DNA from: Gemmatimonadaceae bacterium
GTDB taxonomy: Bacteria > Gemmatimonadota > Gemmatimonadetes > Gemmatimonadales > Gemmatimonadaceae
Assembly (NCBI GenBank): GCA_025357975.1
Contig: JANYKY010000079.1
Coordinates: 1-11,169, forward strand
DNA length: 11,169 nucleotides
Reading direction: 5' to 3'
The translations under genes and the position numbers were made by a program. This document shows, piece by piece, positions 1-6,199 of the stretch; position 1 is the stretch's first letter, and each line of letters starts with the position of its first letter. A model generated the notes under the pieces. It ran no database searches and was not told the DNA's origin. It saw only the letters and a program-made list of their open reading frames with translations.

Positions 1-155
1 GATCGCCGGACGGGATTATCGAAGCCATCGAATGGGCTGACGAAACCTGGTGGGCACTGGCGGTCCAGTGGCACCCGGAAGAAATGAACGACTCTCCGGA
101 GCCGTGGGATCGGGGACTTTTTCGCGCATTCGCCGACGAGCTGACTCGGGAGTGA
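1..155 (+). CDS. C-terminal end of a peptidase C26 (gamma-glutamyl hydrolase-like, class I glutamine amidotransferase fold) protein, 5' truncated by the window edge
   Basis: Reading in the frame that starts at base 3 gives about 50 residues ending at TGA (153-155). The segment carries LAVQWHPEE, the signature of class I glutamine-amidotransferase-like hydrolases. His (codon 72-74) and Glu (codon 78-80) would be the His and Glu of the Cys-His-Glu triad. The following PEPWDRGLFRAFADEL matches the usual C-terminal helix of the PuuD-type gamma-glutamyl-gamma-aminobutyrate hydrolases (peptidase C26), which cleave gamma-glutamyl amide bonds in the cytoplasm. The nucleophile Cys and the rest of the protein lie outside the window, so substrate and exact subfamily cannot be judged. 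The stop overlaps the GTG start of the next gene (GTGA, 152-155), so the two are probably translationally coupled. Confidence 0.8.
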   Translation, partial: SPDGIIEAIEWADETWWALAVQWHPEEMNDSPEPWDRGLFRAFADELTRE

Positions 156-1213
156 AGCGGCAGCGGGTGCTTCATCTCGATTCAGGGCTTACGTGGCGAG
201 GAGGGCAGCGGCAGGTTCTACTGCTTGCCCTCGGCCTGAGGGACAGGGGCCACGAACCGCTGCTGATCGGGGCGCCCGATTCACCGCTCGTGAAGCGTGC
301 CCAGGCAGAAGGGCTAGCGGTCGCTGCGATCCCGATGATCGCCGATTGGGATCTTCGAGCGGCCCGGCGCATCCGCGCGCGAATGAGAGCATGGCGCGCT
401 GACGTAGTACACGCCCACGACGCGCGTTCGCACGCGCTCGGGCTGCTCGCCGTGCTTGGCTCCTTGACACCGCTGGTCGTCACGCGGCGCGTTTCATTTC
501 CTCCGAAATCGGTTGGCCTCAAGTACGGGGAGCGCGTTAACAAGTTCATTGCAATTTCCAACGCGGTGCGAGAAGCAATGGTGGCCCGCGGAATCGGGAG
601 CGAGCGCATCGAAGTCATTCATTCAGGCGTCGCTCTGCCAACCCCTGATGTGACCGCCCGCGATTGGCGCTCAGAGCTCGGATGGCCCGCGGATTCGGTC
701 ATCGCTGGACTCATTGGAGCGATGACGGCAGAAAAAGGCATTGACTCGCTCGAAGCGATCGGAGCCGCCCTGCCGCCGGACATTCGGAGAAAAACACGCT
801 TCCTTCTACTTGGCGGTTCGCGTCGGGGCTCAGCGCAGATTGGGGGTGTTGAGTCCCATTTTGCAGGCTTTGTCGAAGCAATCGAGGAAGCGACAGCGGG
901 AATCGACCTGTTGATGCACCCATCGCGGTCGGAAGGGCTTGGCACCTCCGTTATCGATGCAATGACGCTCGGCATACCGCCGGTGGCATTCAACGTAGGG
1001 GGCCTTCCGGAGATCGTGGAGAACAATTCGAGCGGTTTCCTCGTCCCCGCAGGCGACACGAGAGCATTCGCGGATGCAGCCCACAGGCTGATCGAGGACG
1101 TCCCTCTTCGCCGCAAGCTTGGCGATGCTGCCCGGGCGCGATCACGCCAATTCGGGGCTGACCATATGACCGAACAAACCGAATCGGTGTATCAAGGGGT
1201 CATATCAGGGTAG
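152..1213 (+). CDS. GT4-family glycosyltransferase (GT-B fold)
   Basis: This is a 353-residue predicted cytosolic glycosyltransferase that would move a sugar from a nucleotide donor to an acceptor, probably in envelope glycan synthesis. The N-terminal domain starts with RVLHLDSGLTWRGGQRQ (residues 5-21), a GT4-type acceptor-domain opening, and has DVVHAHDARSHALGLLA at 84-100. The C-terminal donor domain has HPSRSEGLGTSVIDAM at 256-271 followed by GIPPVAFNVGGLPEIV at 274-289. This is the GT4 E-x7-E region, with Asp269 in place of the second Glu. Later NNSSGFLVPAGD (291-302) is also typical. I chose GTG at 152 because the protein-like sequence begins there and it forms a 4-bp overlap with the upstream stop. 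An in-frame ATG at 50 would add 34 Arg/Gly-rich residues lying on the other gene. No transmembrane segment is seen. Donor and acceptor are unknown. Confidence 0.85.
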   Translation: MKRQRVLHLDSGLTWRGGQRQVLLLALGLRDRGHEPLLIGAPDSPLVKRAQAEGLAVAAIPMIADWDLRAARRIRARMRAWRADVVHAHDARSHALGLLAVLGSLTPLVVTRRVSFPPKSVGLKYGERVNKFIAISNAVREAMVARGIGSERIEVIHSGVALPTPDVTARDWRSELGWPADSVIAGLIGAMTAEKGIDSLEAIGAALPPDIRRKTRFLLLGGSRRGSAQIGGVESHFAGFVEAIEEATAGIDLLMHPSRSEGLGTSVIDAMTLGIPPVAFNVGGLPEIVENNSSGFLVPAGDTRAFADAAHRLIEDVPLRRKLGDAARARSRQFGADHMTEQTESVYQGVISG

Positions 1214-1267
1214 CACATCCTGACTTGACTCGTCTATCTTGCGACCTCACAACCCCCCGTAAGGCAA

Positions 1268-2083
1268 TTGCTCTACATCTGTATTCCCGCTCACAACGAA
1301 GGCGCCACGATTGGCGTCCTCCTCTGGCGTATTCGAAAGACGTTTCAATCGTACTCACGCGAGTACGAAATACTCGTCTTCGACGACGCCAGCACCGACG
1401 GTACGGCCGAAATACTCGCGCCGTACGCTGAGATCGCACCCCTTACGGTCATTCGGAGCGAGACACACAAAGGTTACGCATTTGCATTGAACGCCCTCGC
1501 GCGTGAAGCGTCGCGACGGACCAAGTATCCTCGCCGCGACGGCATGGTCATCATGCAGGCGGATTTCACTGACCAGCCGGAGCATCTGCCCGAGCTCATC
1601 AAACGCTTTGAGGGTGGGGCCGATATCGTCATTGCCGAGCGAAACGCGGTGAAGGAACCGGCCGAGGTGAAGCGCTTGCGAGCGCTGGCACCGTGGGCCC
1701 TCAGATTCTTCATCCCGATCTCTGGCGTTACGGACCCTTACGGCTCTTTCCGTCTTTACCGTATCTCGCTCATCAGGGAATTACTGAAGTCAGCCGGTGA
1801 CAAGCCGCTCGTATCCGCCGAAGGGTGGGCCGCCAACGTCGAGCTGCTGATCAGCACAGTGCCGTTGGCGCGCCGAGTCGAGAAAGTATCGGTTGATCCG
1901 AGATACGACTTGAGAGTTCGCCCGACGCGCATCAAGCCGTTTGCCGATTCGATGGCGCTCTTCCATTTCGCGCGATCCGTGCGCGGACGAAAAGTCGTCG
2001 TCCCCGCTTTCAGTGTTTCTTCTGCGACACCCGTCGCGCCCGCTGAAGCCGCATCGACGGTACAAGATCGCCCCGTATCGTGA
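1268..2083 (+). CDS. GT2-family glycosyltransferase, dolichol-phosphate-mannose-synthase-like, without membrane anchor
   Basis: This is a 271-residue GT-A-fold enzyme. The first residues, YICIPAHNEGATIG (3-16), are the classic GT2 nucleotide-sugar entry strand; FDDASTDGT (38-46) and QADFTDQPEHLPEL (97-110) supply the metal-binding acidic residues in DPM1-like spacing. VTDPYGSFRLYR (154-165) follows, as in polyprenyl-phosphate sugar transferases. It probably transfers a sugar to a polyprenyl phosphate or similar carrier on the inner face of the membrane. No transmembrane helix is present, and the last 30 or so residues form an Ala/Pro/Ser/Val-rich tail. The start is TTG at 1268: the frame closes upstream at TGA 1226-1228 and no other ATG, GTG or TTG lies between. 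AAGG at 1261-1264 is a weak ribosome site. The gene follows the GT4 gene by 54 bp and its stop overlaps the next start. Confidence 0.85.
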   Translation: MLYICIPAHNEGATIGVLLWRIRKTFQSYSREYEILVFDDASTDGTAEILAPYAEIAPLTVIRSETHKGYAFALNALAREASRRTKYPRRDGMVIMQADFTDQPEHLPELIKRFEGGADIVIAERNAVKEPAEVKRLRALAPWALRFFIPISGVTDPYGSFRLYRISLIRELLKSAGDKPLVSAEGWAANVELLISTVPLARRVEKVSVDPRYDLRVRPTRIKPFADSMALFHFARSVRGRKVVVPAFSVSSATPVAPAEAASTVQDRPVS

Positions 2084-2901
2084 AACTGAAATTCATGCGC
2101 GTTCTGCTCGTCGCGCTGGTGCTCGCGCCGACGTATGGGATCGCCGCATCTCGTATCACGCCGTCCATCGATGTCTTACCGATTGCGAACGCAAAGCTTT
2201 CGGAGGATGCGGCCGTTGTACCGTTCGGCACCGGCGAAAAGTCGACCTTCGAGGTACGCTTCGGCGGCCTGAGAGTCGGCACGGGCTCGCTCGAAGTTGT
2301 GGGCATCGAGTCCGTGCGCGGACACGACGCGTGGCACACGACGTTCAACGTTCAGGGCGGCACCTTTTTCTATCGCGTAAACGATTCCTACGAAAGCTGG
2401 ATTGATACCCGGAGTCTCAACTCCCTTCTCTTTATCCGGCAAGTGCAGGAAGGCGCACGAGAGCGCGCTCAGAACTTCGAGATTATCCCTGAAAAGGGCA
2501 TTTATGTTGAGCGCACGCGGCAGGACAACAAGACACTTCGCACTGTCGCAGAGCCCCTCGATGAGGGCGCCTTTCTTTACTTCGTGCGAACGGTTCCACT
2601 CAAAGTCGGCGAGACGTACGACTTCAATCGCTATTTCATTCCCGATCGAAATCCAGTCCGCGTAACTGTTCTTCGAAAGGAGCGCATCACTGTACCAGCC
2701 GGCACATTCAACGCGATTGTAGTGCGGCCAGTCATCAAGACGAAAGGAATCTTTTCCGAGAAAGGACAGGCGGAGGTCTGGCTGTCGGACGATTCAGCGC
2801 GCATGCTTCTGCAGGTGAAGTCAAAGCTGTCGTTCGGATCACTCAACCTGTTTCTCAAATCGTACACTCCGGCAACCGACAAGGCGAAGAAGCGGGGCTA
2901 A
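2080..2901 (+). CDS. secreted DUF3108-domain protein
   Basis: This is a 273-residue protein. Residues 1-23 form a signal peptide: a basic start (MKLKFMR), a hydrophobic core (VLLVALVLAP) and a likely cut near GIAA|S; there is no lipobox Cys. The mature part fits DUF3108: GEKSTFEVRFGGLRVGTGSL (52-71), FNVQGGTFFYRVNDSYESWID (89-109), PLKVGETYDFNRYF (173-186), VPAGTFNAIVVRP (205-217) and AEVWLSDDSARMLLQVKSKLSFGSL (231-255). DUF3108 proteins are periplasmic or outer-membrane-facing beta-rich proteins of unknown function. GTG at 2080 overlaps the GT2 stop (GTGA). An in-frame ATG at 2095 is an alternative start that would keep a shorter signal peptide. Clustering with two glycosyltransferases hints at an envelope role; this is inference. 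Confidence 0.83.
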   Translation: MKLKFMRVLLVALVLAPTYGIAASRITPSIDVLPIANAKLSEDAAVVPFGTGEKSTFEVRFGGLRVGTGSLEVVGIESVRGHDAWHTTFNVQGGTFFYRVNDSYESWIDTRSLNSLLFIRQVQEGARERAQNFEIIPEKGIYVERTRQDNKTLRTVAEPLDEGAFLYFVRTVPLKVGETYDFNRYFIPDRNPVRVTVLRKERITVPAGTFNAIVVRPVIKTKGIFSEKGQAEVWLSDDSARMLLQVKSKLSFGSLNLFLKSYTPATDKAKKRG

Positions 2902-2930
2902 GCCCCGAGAAGCGGGGCGCTGCGCCCGCC
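2893..2930 (+). other. GC-rich block of competing hairpins at the DUF3108 stop codon
   Basis: CGGGGCT (2893-2899), A, AGCCCCG (2901-2907) is a perfect inverted repeat enclosing the TAA stop. The same GCCCC can instead pair with a second GGGGC (2914-2918), because AGCGGGGC is repeated directly at 2891 and 2911. That second copy can in turn pair with the following GCGCCC (2915-2920 with 2922-2927). No T-tract follows, so it is not a clear intrinsic terminator. It could slow termination, protect the mRNA end or modulate translation of the next gene. Confidence 0.45.
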
Positions 2931-2996
2931 AACTCTTCGCACGACGCTGACCTCTCGCTGGTCCGCACCGTTCCCATCGAGCGGCGTCCAAACAAG

Positions 2997-3896
2997 GTGA
3001 GAACCGAGGAGTTCGCGGCTCCTCCCGGGGCGGACCGCTCTTTCTCGGCATTCCTCGACTCACTTCCGGACGTACTCGTCGCAGCTGATTTTCGCGCAGT
3101 CGTCAACGCCATCGTGGCTGCGCACGATCTTCAGCGCGGCGTGATCGTGATGCTCGGCGGGCATATCGTCAAGACAGGCGTCGCAACCTTGCTGATCGAT
3201 CTCATGAATCGCGGTATCATCACTCATGTTGCGATGAACGGCTCTGGTGCGATTCACGATTACGAGATTGCACGCTTTGGCGCGACCTCCGAGGACGTTG
3301 CCCGGGGCCTCGTCGATGGTACCTTCGGAATGGCAGACGAAACAGGTTGGGGCATGAACCAGGCATTCACCGCCGGCATGCGGAATGGTTGGGGAATGGG
3401 TGAGGCGCTCGCCATCGCGTTGAGGGACGAGAAGGATCTCGCTCATCCAGAAATGTCTCTGCTGCTCGCTGCCGACCGATTGGGAATCCCGTGCACCGTG
3501 CACGCAGCCATCGGGGCCGAGATCATTCATCAGCATCCGGCGGCCGACGGTGCAGCAATCGGCGATACGAGCCATCGGGATTTCCGCCGGCTCGCCGGCT
3601 CATTACCCTCCCTTCACGAAGGAGGCGTAGTTCTCAATCTCGGCAGCGCCGTCATCATGCCGGAGGTGTTCCTAAAGGCGCTGACGATCGCGCGCAATCT
3701 CAACGACCGCAAGCCAATCGGCTTCACGACCTGCAATCTCGACATGCAGCAGCACTATCGTCCGCGAATGAACGTCGTGCTGAGACCAACCAGTGCGGGC
3801 GGAAAGGGGTATGAAATAACAGGGCACCACGAAATCATGGTGCCGCTGTTGACCTGGTCTGTTGTAACCCGACTGGAGAGCTCCTCGAGAACGTGA
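2997..3896 (+). CDS. deoxyhypusine-synthase-like protein of unknown function (NAD-binding DHS fold)
   Basis: The protein has 299 residues if GTG 2997 is the start. The core MLGGHIVKTGVATLLIDLM (52-70), ITHVAMNGSGAIHDYEIARFG (75-95), ATSEDVARGLVDGTFGMADETG (96-117), SLLLAADRLGIPCTVHAAIG (154-173), and GGVVLNLGSAVIMPEVFLKA (209-228) follow the order of deoxyhypusine synthase: NAD-binding glycine-rich segments, then the 'IPV' strand, then the segment that normally holds GGGxxKHH. Here the equivalent reads LGSAVIMPE, so the substrate-binding lysine appears absent. True deoxyhypusine synthase modifies eIF5A with spermidine; bacteria normally lack eIF5A, so a different NAD-dependent reaction, or none, is likely. 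GTG 2997 lacks a well-placed ribosome site, and the open frame with protein-like sequence continues upstream (see findings). It is 95 bp after the DUF3108 gene and ends 4 bp from the converging membrane-protein gene. Confidence 0.75.
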   Translation: MRTEEFAAPPGADRSFSAFLDSLPDVLVAADFRAVVNAIVAAHDLQRGVIVMLGGHIVKTGVATLLIDLMNRGIITHVAMNGSGAIHDYEIARFGATSEDVARGLVDGTFGMADETGWGMNQAFTAGMRNGWGMGEALAIALRDEKDLAHPEMSLLLAADRLGIPCTVHAAIGAEIIHQHPAADGAAIGDTSHRDFRRLAGSLPSLHEGGVVLNLGSAVIMPEVFLKALTIARNLNDRKPIGFTTCNLDMQQHYRPRMNVVLRPTSAGGKGYEITGHHEIMVPLLTWSVVTRLESSSRT

Positions 3897-3900
3897 CGCT

Positions 3901-4134
3901 CTAGAAAGTGTCCATAGGGGTGCCCGACCAGCGTTCGCGAAGCTTCCGCGCTGTGTCTGGACTGATGATTCGGATCGCAAAGTACGCGATTGCACCTACT
4001 ATCAGAGCCTTGATCGCAAAGCCGAGTAGAAGAAAAATCAGGCCAATGAGACCTCCGAAAATCGAAAACACAAAGCCGAGTGCGAAGATGCCAAACATCA
4101 CGAGCACGCCGGTCATCAATATTGTTCTAAGCAT
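3901..4134 (-). CDS. small two-helix membrane protein, unknown function
   Basis: From the ATG at 4134-4132 (minus strand) the protein has 77 residues, MLRTILMTGV to TPMDTF. Two hydrophobic stretches (about 5-37, with a small Gly break at FGGLIG, and 41-57) are followed by a charged tail, SPDTARKLRERWSG, probably cytoplasmic. The protein is presumably in the inner membrane; no function is recognised. I chose this start because GGAG on the minus strand (complement of 4144-4147) sits 9 nt upstream. Upstream in-frame ATGs at 4143 and 4167 would give 80 or 88 residues and are not supported by spacing. The gene stands alone: convergent with the deoxyhypusine-synthase-like gene (TAG stop at 3901-3903, 4 bp apart) and divergent from thiO across 63 bp. 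Confidence 0.75.
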   Translation of the reverse strand: MLRTILMTGVLVMFGIFALGFVFSIFGGLIGLIFLLLGFAIKALIVGAIAYFAIRIISPDTARKLRERWSGTPMDTF

Positions 4135-4197
4135 GAAAGCCATCTCCAGAACGGTGGATGCACACACTACGCTGCGACTGGTTCCGAGGTTTCAGCC
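4135..4197. promoter_or_regulatory. divergent intergenic region between the small membrane protein and thiO
   Basis: These 63 bp separate two divergent starts and so must hold the 5' signals for both, or promoters must overlap the coding ends. Visible are the two ribosome sites: GGAG on the minus strand (4144-4147) and GAGG on the plus strand (4186-4189, 8 nt before the TTG of thiO). I see no convincing -35/-10 pair. The space is too short for a TPP riboswitch and no THI-box sequence is seen. Confidence 0.4.
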
Positions 4198-5271
4198 TTG
4201 AACGTGACCGCAGATGTAGTCGTAGTGGGAAGCGGAATAATTGGACTTTGCTGCGCGACGTCGATTGCCGTGTCCGGAAAGAGCGTGCTGGTTGTGGGTG
4301 AGCACCGCAAGGGTGAAGCATCGACGGCCGCCGCCGGCATGCTCGCCCCGTCCGTTGAAAAGTCAGAGGGTCCAGCTCACAATTTCGCTATCGCGGCCCG
4401 CGACATCTATCCGGCATATCTCGAGGAGCTCGCAGATCAGATTGGCATTCGCGTTCCACTGAACCGCCTTGGCGTACTTCAGGTGGCCCTGACGGAGCGC
4501 GGCGTTCGCGGTCTCCAGAAAAACGCATCTCCGACAAGTCACTGGATCGATCGAAAGGAGCTGGCGCACCTCGAGCCCACCCTTGGTCACGCTATTGGCG
4601 CAGTAATGAATCCCGAAGACGGATCCGTGGATAACGTCATTCTTACATTGGCGCTCAATTCTCTTGCCGATTCACAGTCCCGTGTCACGCGTCATGCTGG
4701 AGCGGTTACAAAAATCTCGGCAGCTAACAGCCGTGTGCGTGCGATCCTGGCTGATGGAAGCGCTATCGAGTCCGGACAAATCGTGCTCGCGCCCGGAGCA
4801 TGGGGCGCGGAGATCGACGGCGCATCCGCTCTCAAGGCTATTACGCCTGTTCGCGGGCAGCTTGTATCGTATCCTGGAATAGGTTTGCGGCACGTAACGT
4901 ACGGCCCCCGCGGATACTTGGTCCCTCGCGGAACTGCCTCGACAATTGGCGGCAGTACGATGGAAAAAGCCGGTTTCAACGCAGTTACGACACCAGAAGG
5001 CCTTGCCAGAGTTCAATCCGCTGCTGAGGAGATAGCACCGGCACTCGCTATCACTCCTCCGGCGTCATCCTGGGCGGGCCTCAGGCCAGTGACTCCGGAC
5101 ATGCTCCCGATTCTCGGACGCGACGTGGACCGCCCGGAGATCATTTACGCGTGCGGTCATTCCCGTAACGGCATCCTACTCGCAGTTCTCACCGGAAAAG
5201 TGATTGCTCAGCTGATGTCCGGCGCCCCTGTCGAGCATGACCTGAGTCAATTTCGTCCAGACCGCTTTTAG
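4198..5271 (+). CDS. thiO: glycine oxidase ThiO (FAD-dependent, thiamine thiazole synthesis)
   Basis: This is a 357-residue flavoenzyme of the DAO family. ThiO oxidises glycine to iminoglycine (dehydroglycine), which feeds thiazole formation for thiamine in the cytoplasm. The N-terminus has the FAD-binding Rossmann motif DVVVVGSGIIGLCCA (6-20), then ASTAAAGMLAP (41-51), a strong ThiO signature. The substrate side has GYLVPR (239-244, Tyr240), GLRPVTPDMLPILGR (294-308, Arg296) and CGHSRNGILLA (319-329, Arg323), which correspond to the Tyr and two Arg residues that bind the glycine carboxylate. TTG 4198 is favoured as the start by GAGG 8 nt upstream; GTG at 4204 is the alternative. A related amino-acid oxidase cannot be excluded. 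It lies 19 bp before lipA, which suggests one transcript, so thiamine supply and the TPP-using E1 enzyme would be co-expressed. Confidence 0.85.
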   Translation: MNVTADVVVVGSGIIGLCCATSIAVSGKSVLVVGEHRKGEASTAAAGMLAPSVEKSEGPAHNFAIAARDIYPAYLEELADQIGIRVPLNRLGVLQVALTERGVRGLQKNASPTSHWIDRKELAHLEPTLGHAIGAVMNPEDGSVDNVILTLALNSLADSQSRVTRHAGAVTKISAANSRVRAILADGSAIESGQIVLAPGAWGAEIDGASALKAITPVRGQLVSYPGIGLRHVTYGPRGYLVPRGTASTIGGSTMEKAGFNAVTTPEGLARVQSAAEEIAPALAITPPASSWAGLRPVTPDMLPILGRDVDRPEIIYACGHSRNGILLAVLTGKVIAQLMSGAPVEHDLSQFRPDRF

Positions 5272-5290
5272 CGTAGATTCCTCCAGACAA

Positions 5291-6199
5291 ATGAGCGAAG
5301 TGCTATACCAGATAATGGGGCGTCATCGCGTCGAGCCCCTTCCCGAGCGCAAGCCGTCGTGGCTCAAGGTCAAGGCCCCTGGCGGACCTAACTACTTGCG
5401 GCTCAAGCACATGATGCGCGAGCTGGACCTCCATTCGGTCTGCGAAGAGGCCCATTGCCCCAACGTTGGCGAATGTTGGGAGCACGGCACGGCCACGTTC
5501 ATGATCCTCGGTGACGTGTGCACTCGAAATTGCGCTTACTGCGCCGTTTCACACGGCCGTCCCCCCAAGTACGACATATCGGAGCCTTACCGGGTGGCCG
5601 AGGCGATCGCGCAGATGAATCTTCAGCACGCGGTGATTACGTCGGTCGATCGGGATGACCTGCCCGATTTCGGCGCTTACATTTTTGCTGAAACAATTCG
5701 ACAGATACACGGGCGTGTACCGGACTGTTCGGTCGAAGTGCTAGTGCCCGATTTTCAGGGAAACGAAGACAGCATCAGAGCTGTGCTTGAGGCCAGGCCG
5801 GAGATCTACAACCACAACACCGAGACTGTGCCACGTCTATATAAGAAGGCGCGTCCCGGTGGCCGGTATCTCCGCGTGCTGGACATTTTTCGCCTCGCCA
5901 AGCGCATCGCGCCAGACATTCCAACCAAGACAGGAATGATTCTCGGCATGGGCGAAACGATTCAAGAGGTTGTCGAAGTGATGAAAGATCTTCGCTCCGT
6001 TGACGTTGACATTCTCACGGTCGGCCAGTATCTGCGGCCATCCGACAGTCATATCGCGCTCGATCGCTACGTGAGGCCGGAAGAATTCAGCGAGCTATAC
6101 GAGATTGGAATGAAGCTTGGATTCCGTCACGTCGAATCCGGAGCGCTCGTGCGGTCGAGCTACCATGCATGGGAACAGGTACAGGCGGCGGGCGTTTGA
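5291..6199 (+). CDS. lipA: lipoyl synthase LipA (radical SAM)
   Basis: The 302-residue enzyme inserts two sulfurs into octanoyl groups bound to E2 or GcvH, giving lipoyl groups. Both iron-sulfur sites are present: the N-terminal auxiliary cluster C-x4-C-x5-C (Cys51, Cys56, Cys62 in CEEAHCPNVGEC) and the radical SAM C-x3-C-x2-C (Cys77, Cys81, Cys84 in CTRNCAYC). Other family marks are TSVDRDDLPD (117-126), IYNHNTETVPRLY (172-184), TKTGMILGMGE (213-222), and the C-terminal RSSYHA (288-293), whose serine is a cluster ligand in the family. Its length is normal. ATG 5291 is used; an in-frame ATG at 5315 would shorten the variable N-terminus. No lipB is seen here. The last bases overlap the probable TTG start of pdhA (TTGA, 6196-6199), and its E2 target lies three genes downstream. 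Confidence 0.95.
   Translation: MSEVLYQIMGRHRVEPLPERKPSWLKVKAPGGPNYLRLKHMMRELDLHSVCEEAHCPNVGECWEHGTATFMILGDVCTRNCAYCAVSHGRPPKYDISEPYRVAEAIAQMNLQHAVITSVDRDDLPDFGAYIFAETIRQIHGRVPDCSVEVLVPDFQGNEDSIRAVLEARPEIYNHNTETVPRLYKKARPGGRYLRVLDIFRLAKRIAPDIPTKTGMILGMGETIQEVVEVMKDLRSVDVDILTVGQYLRPSDSHIALDRYVRPEEFSELYEIGMKLGFRHVESGALVRSSYHAWEQVQAAGV

Noticed and set aside
50..151. N-terminal extension of the GT4 protein from ATG at 50
   Set aside because: The 34 extra residues are Arg/Gly-rich, lie on the other gene's C-terminal catalytic segment, and a GTG exactly at the usual 4-bp overlap starts the recognisable domain.
1225..1253. TTGACT (1225-1230) as a -35 box for the GT2 gene
   Set aside because: No acceptable -10 sequence lies 16-18 bp downstream; TATCTT at 1235 is much too close.
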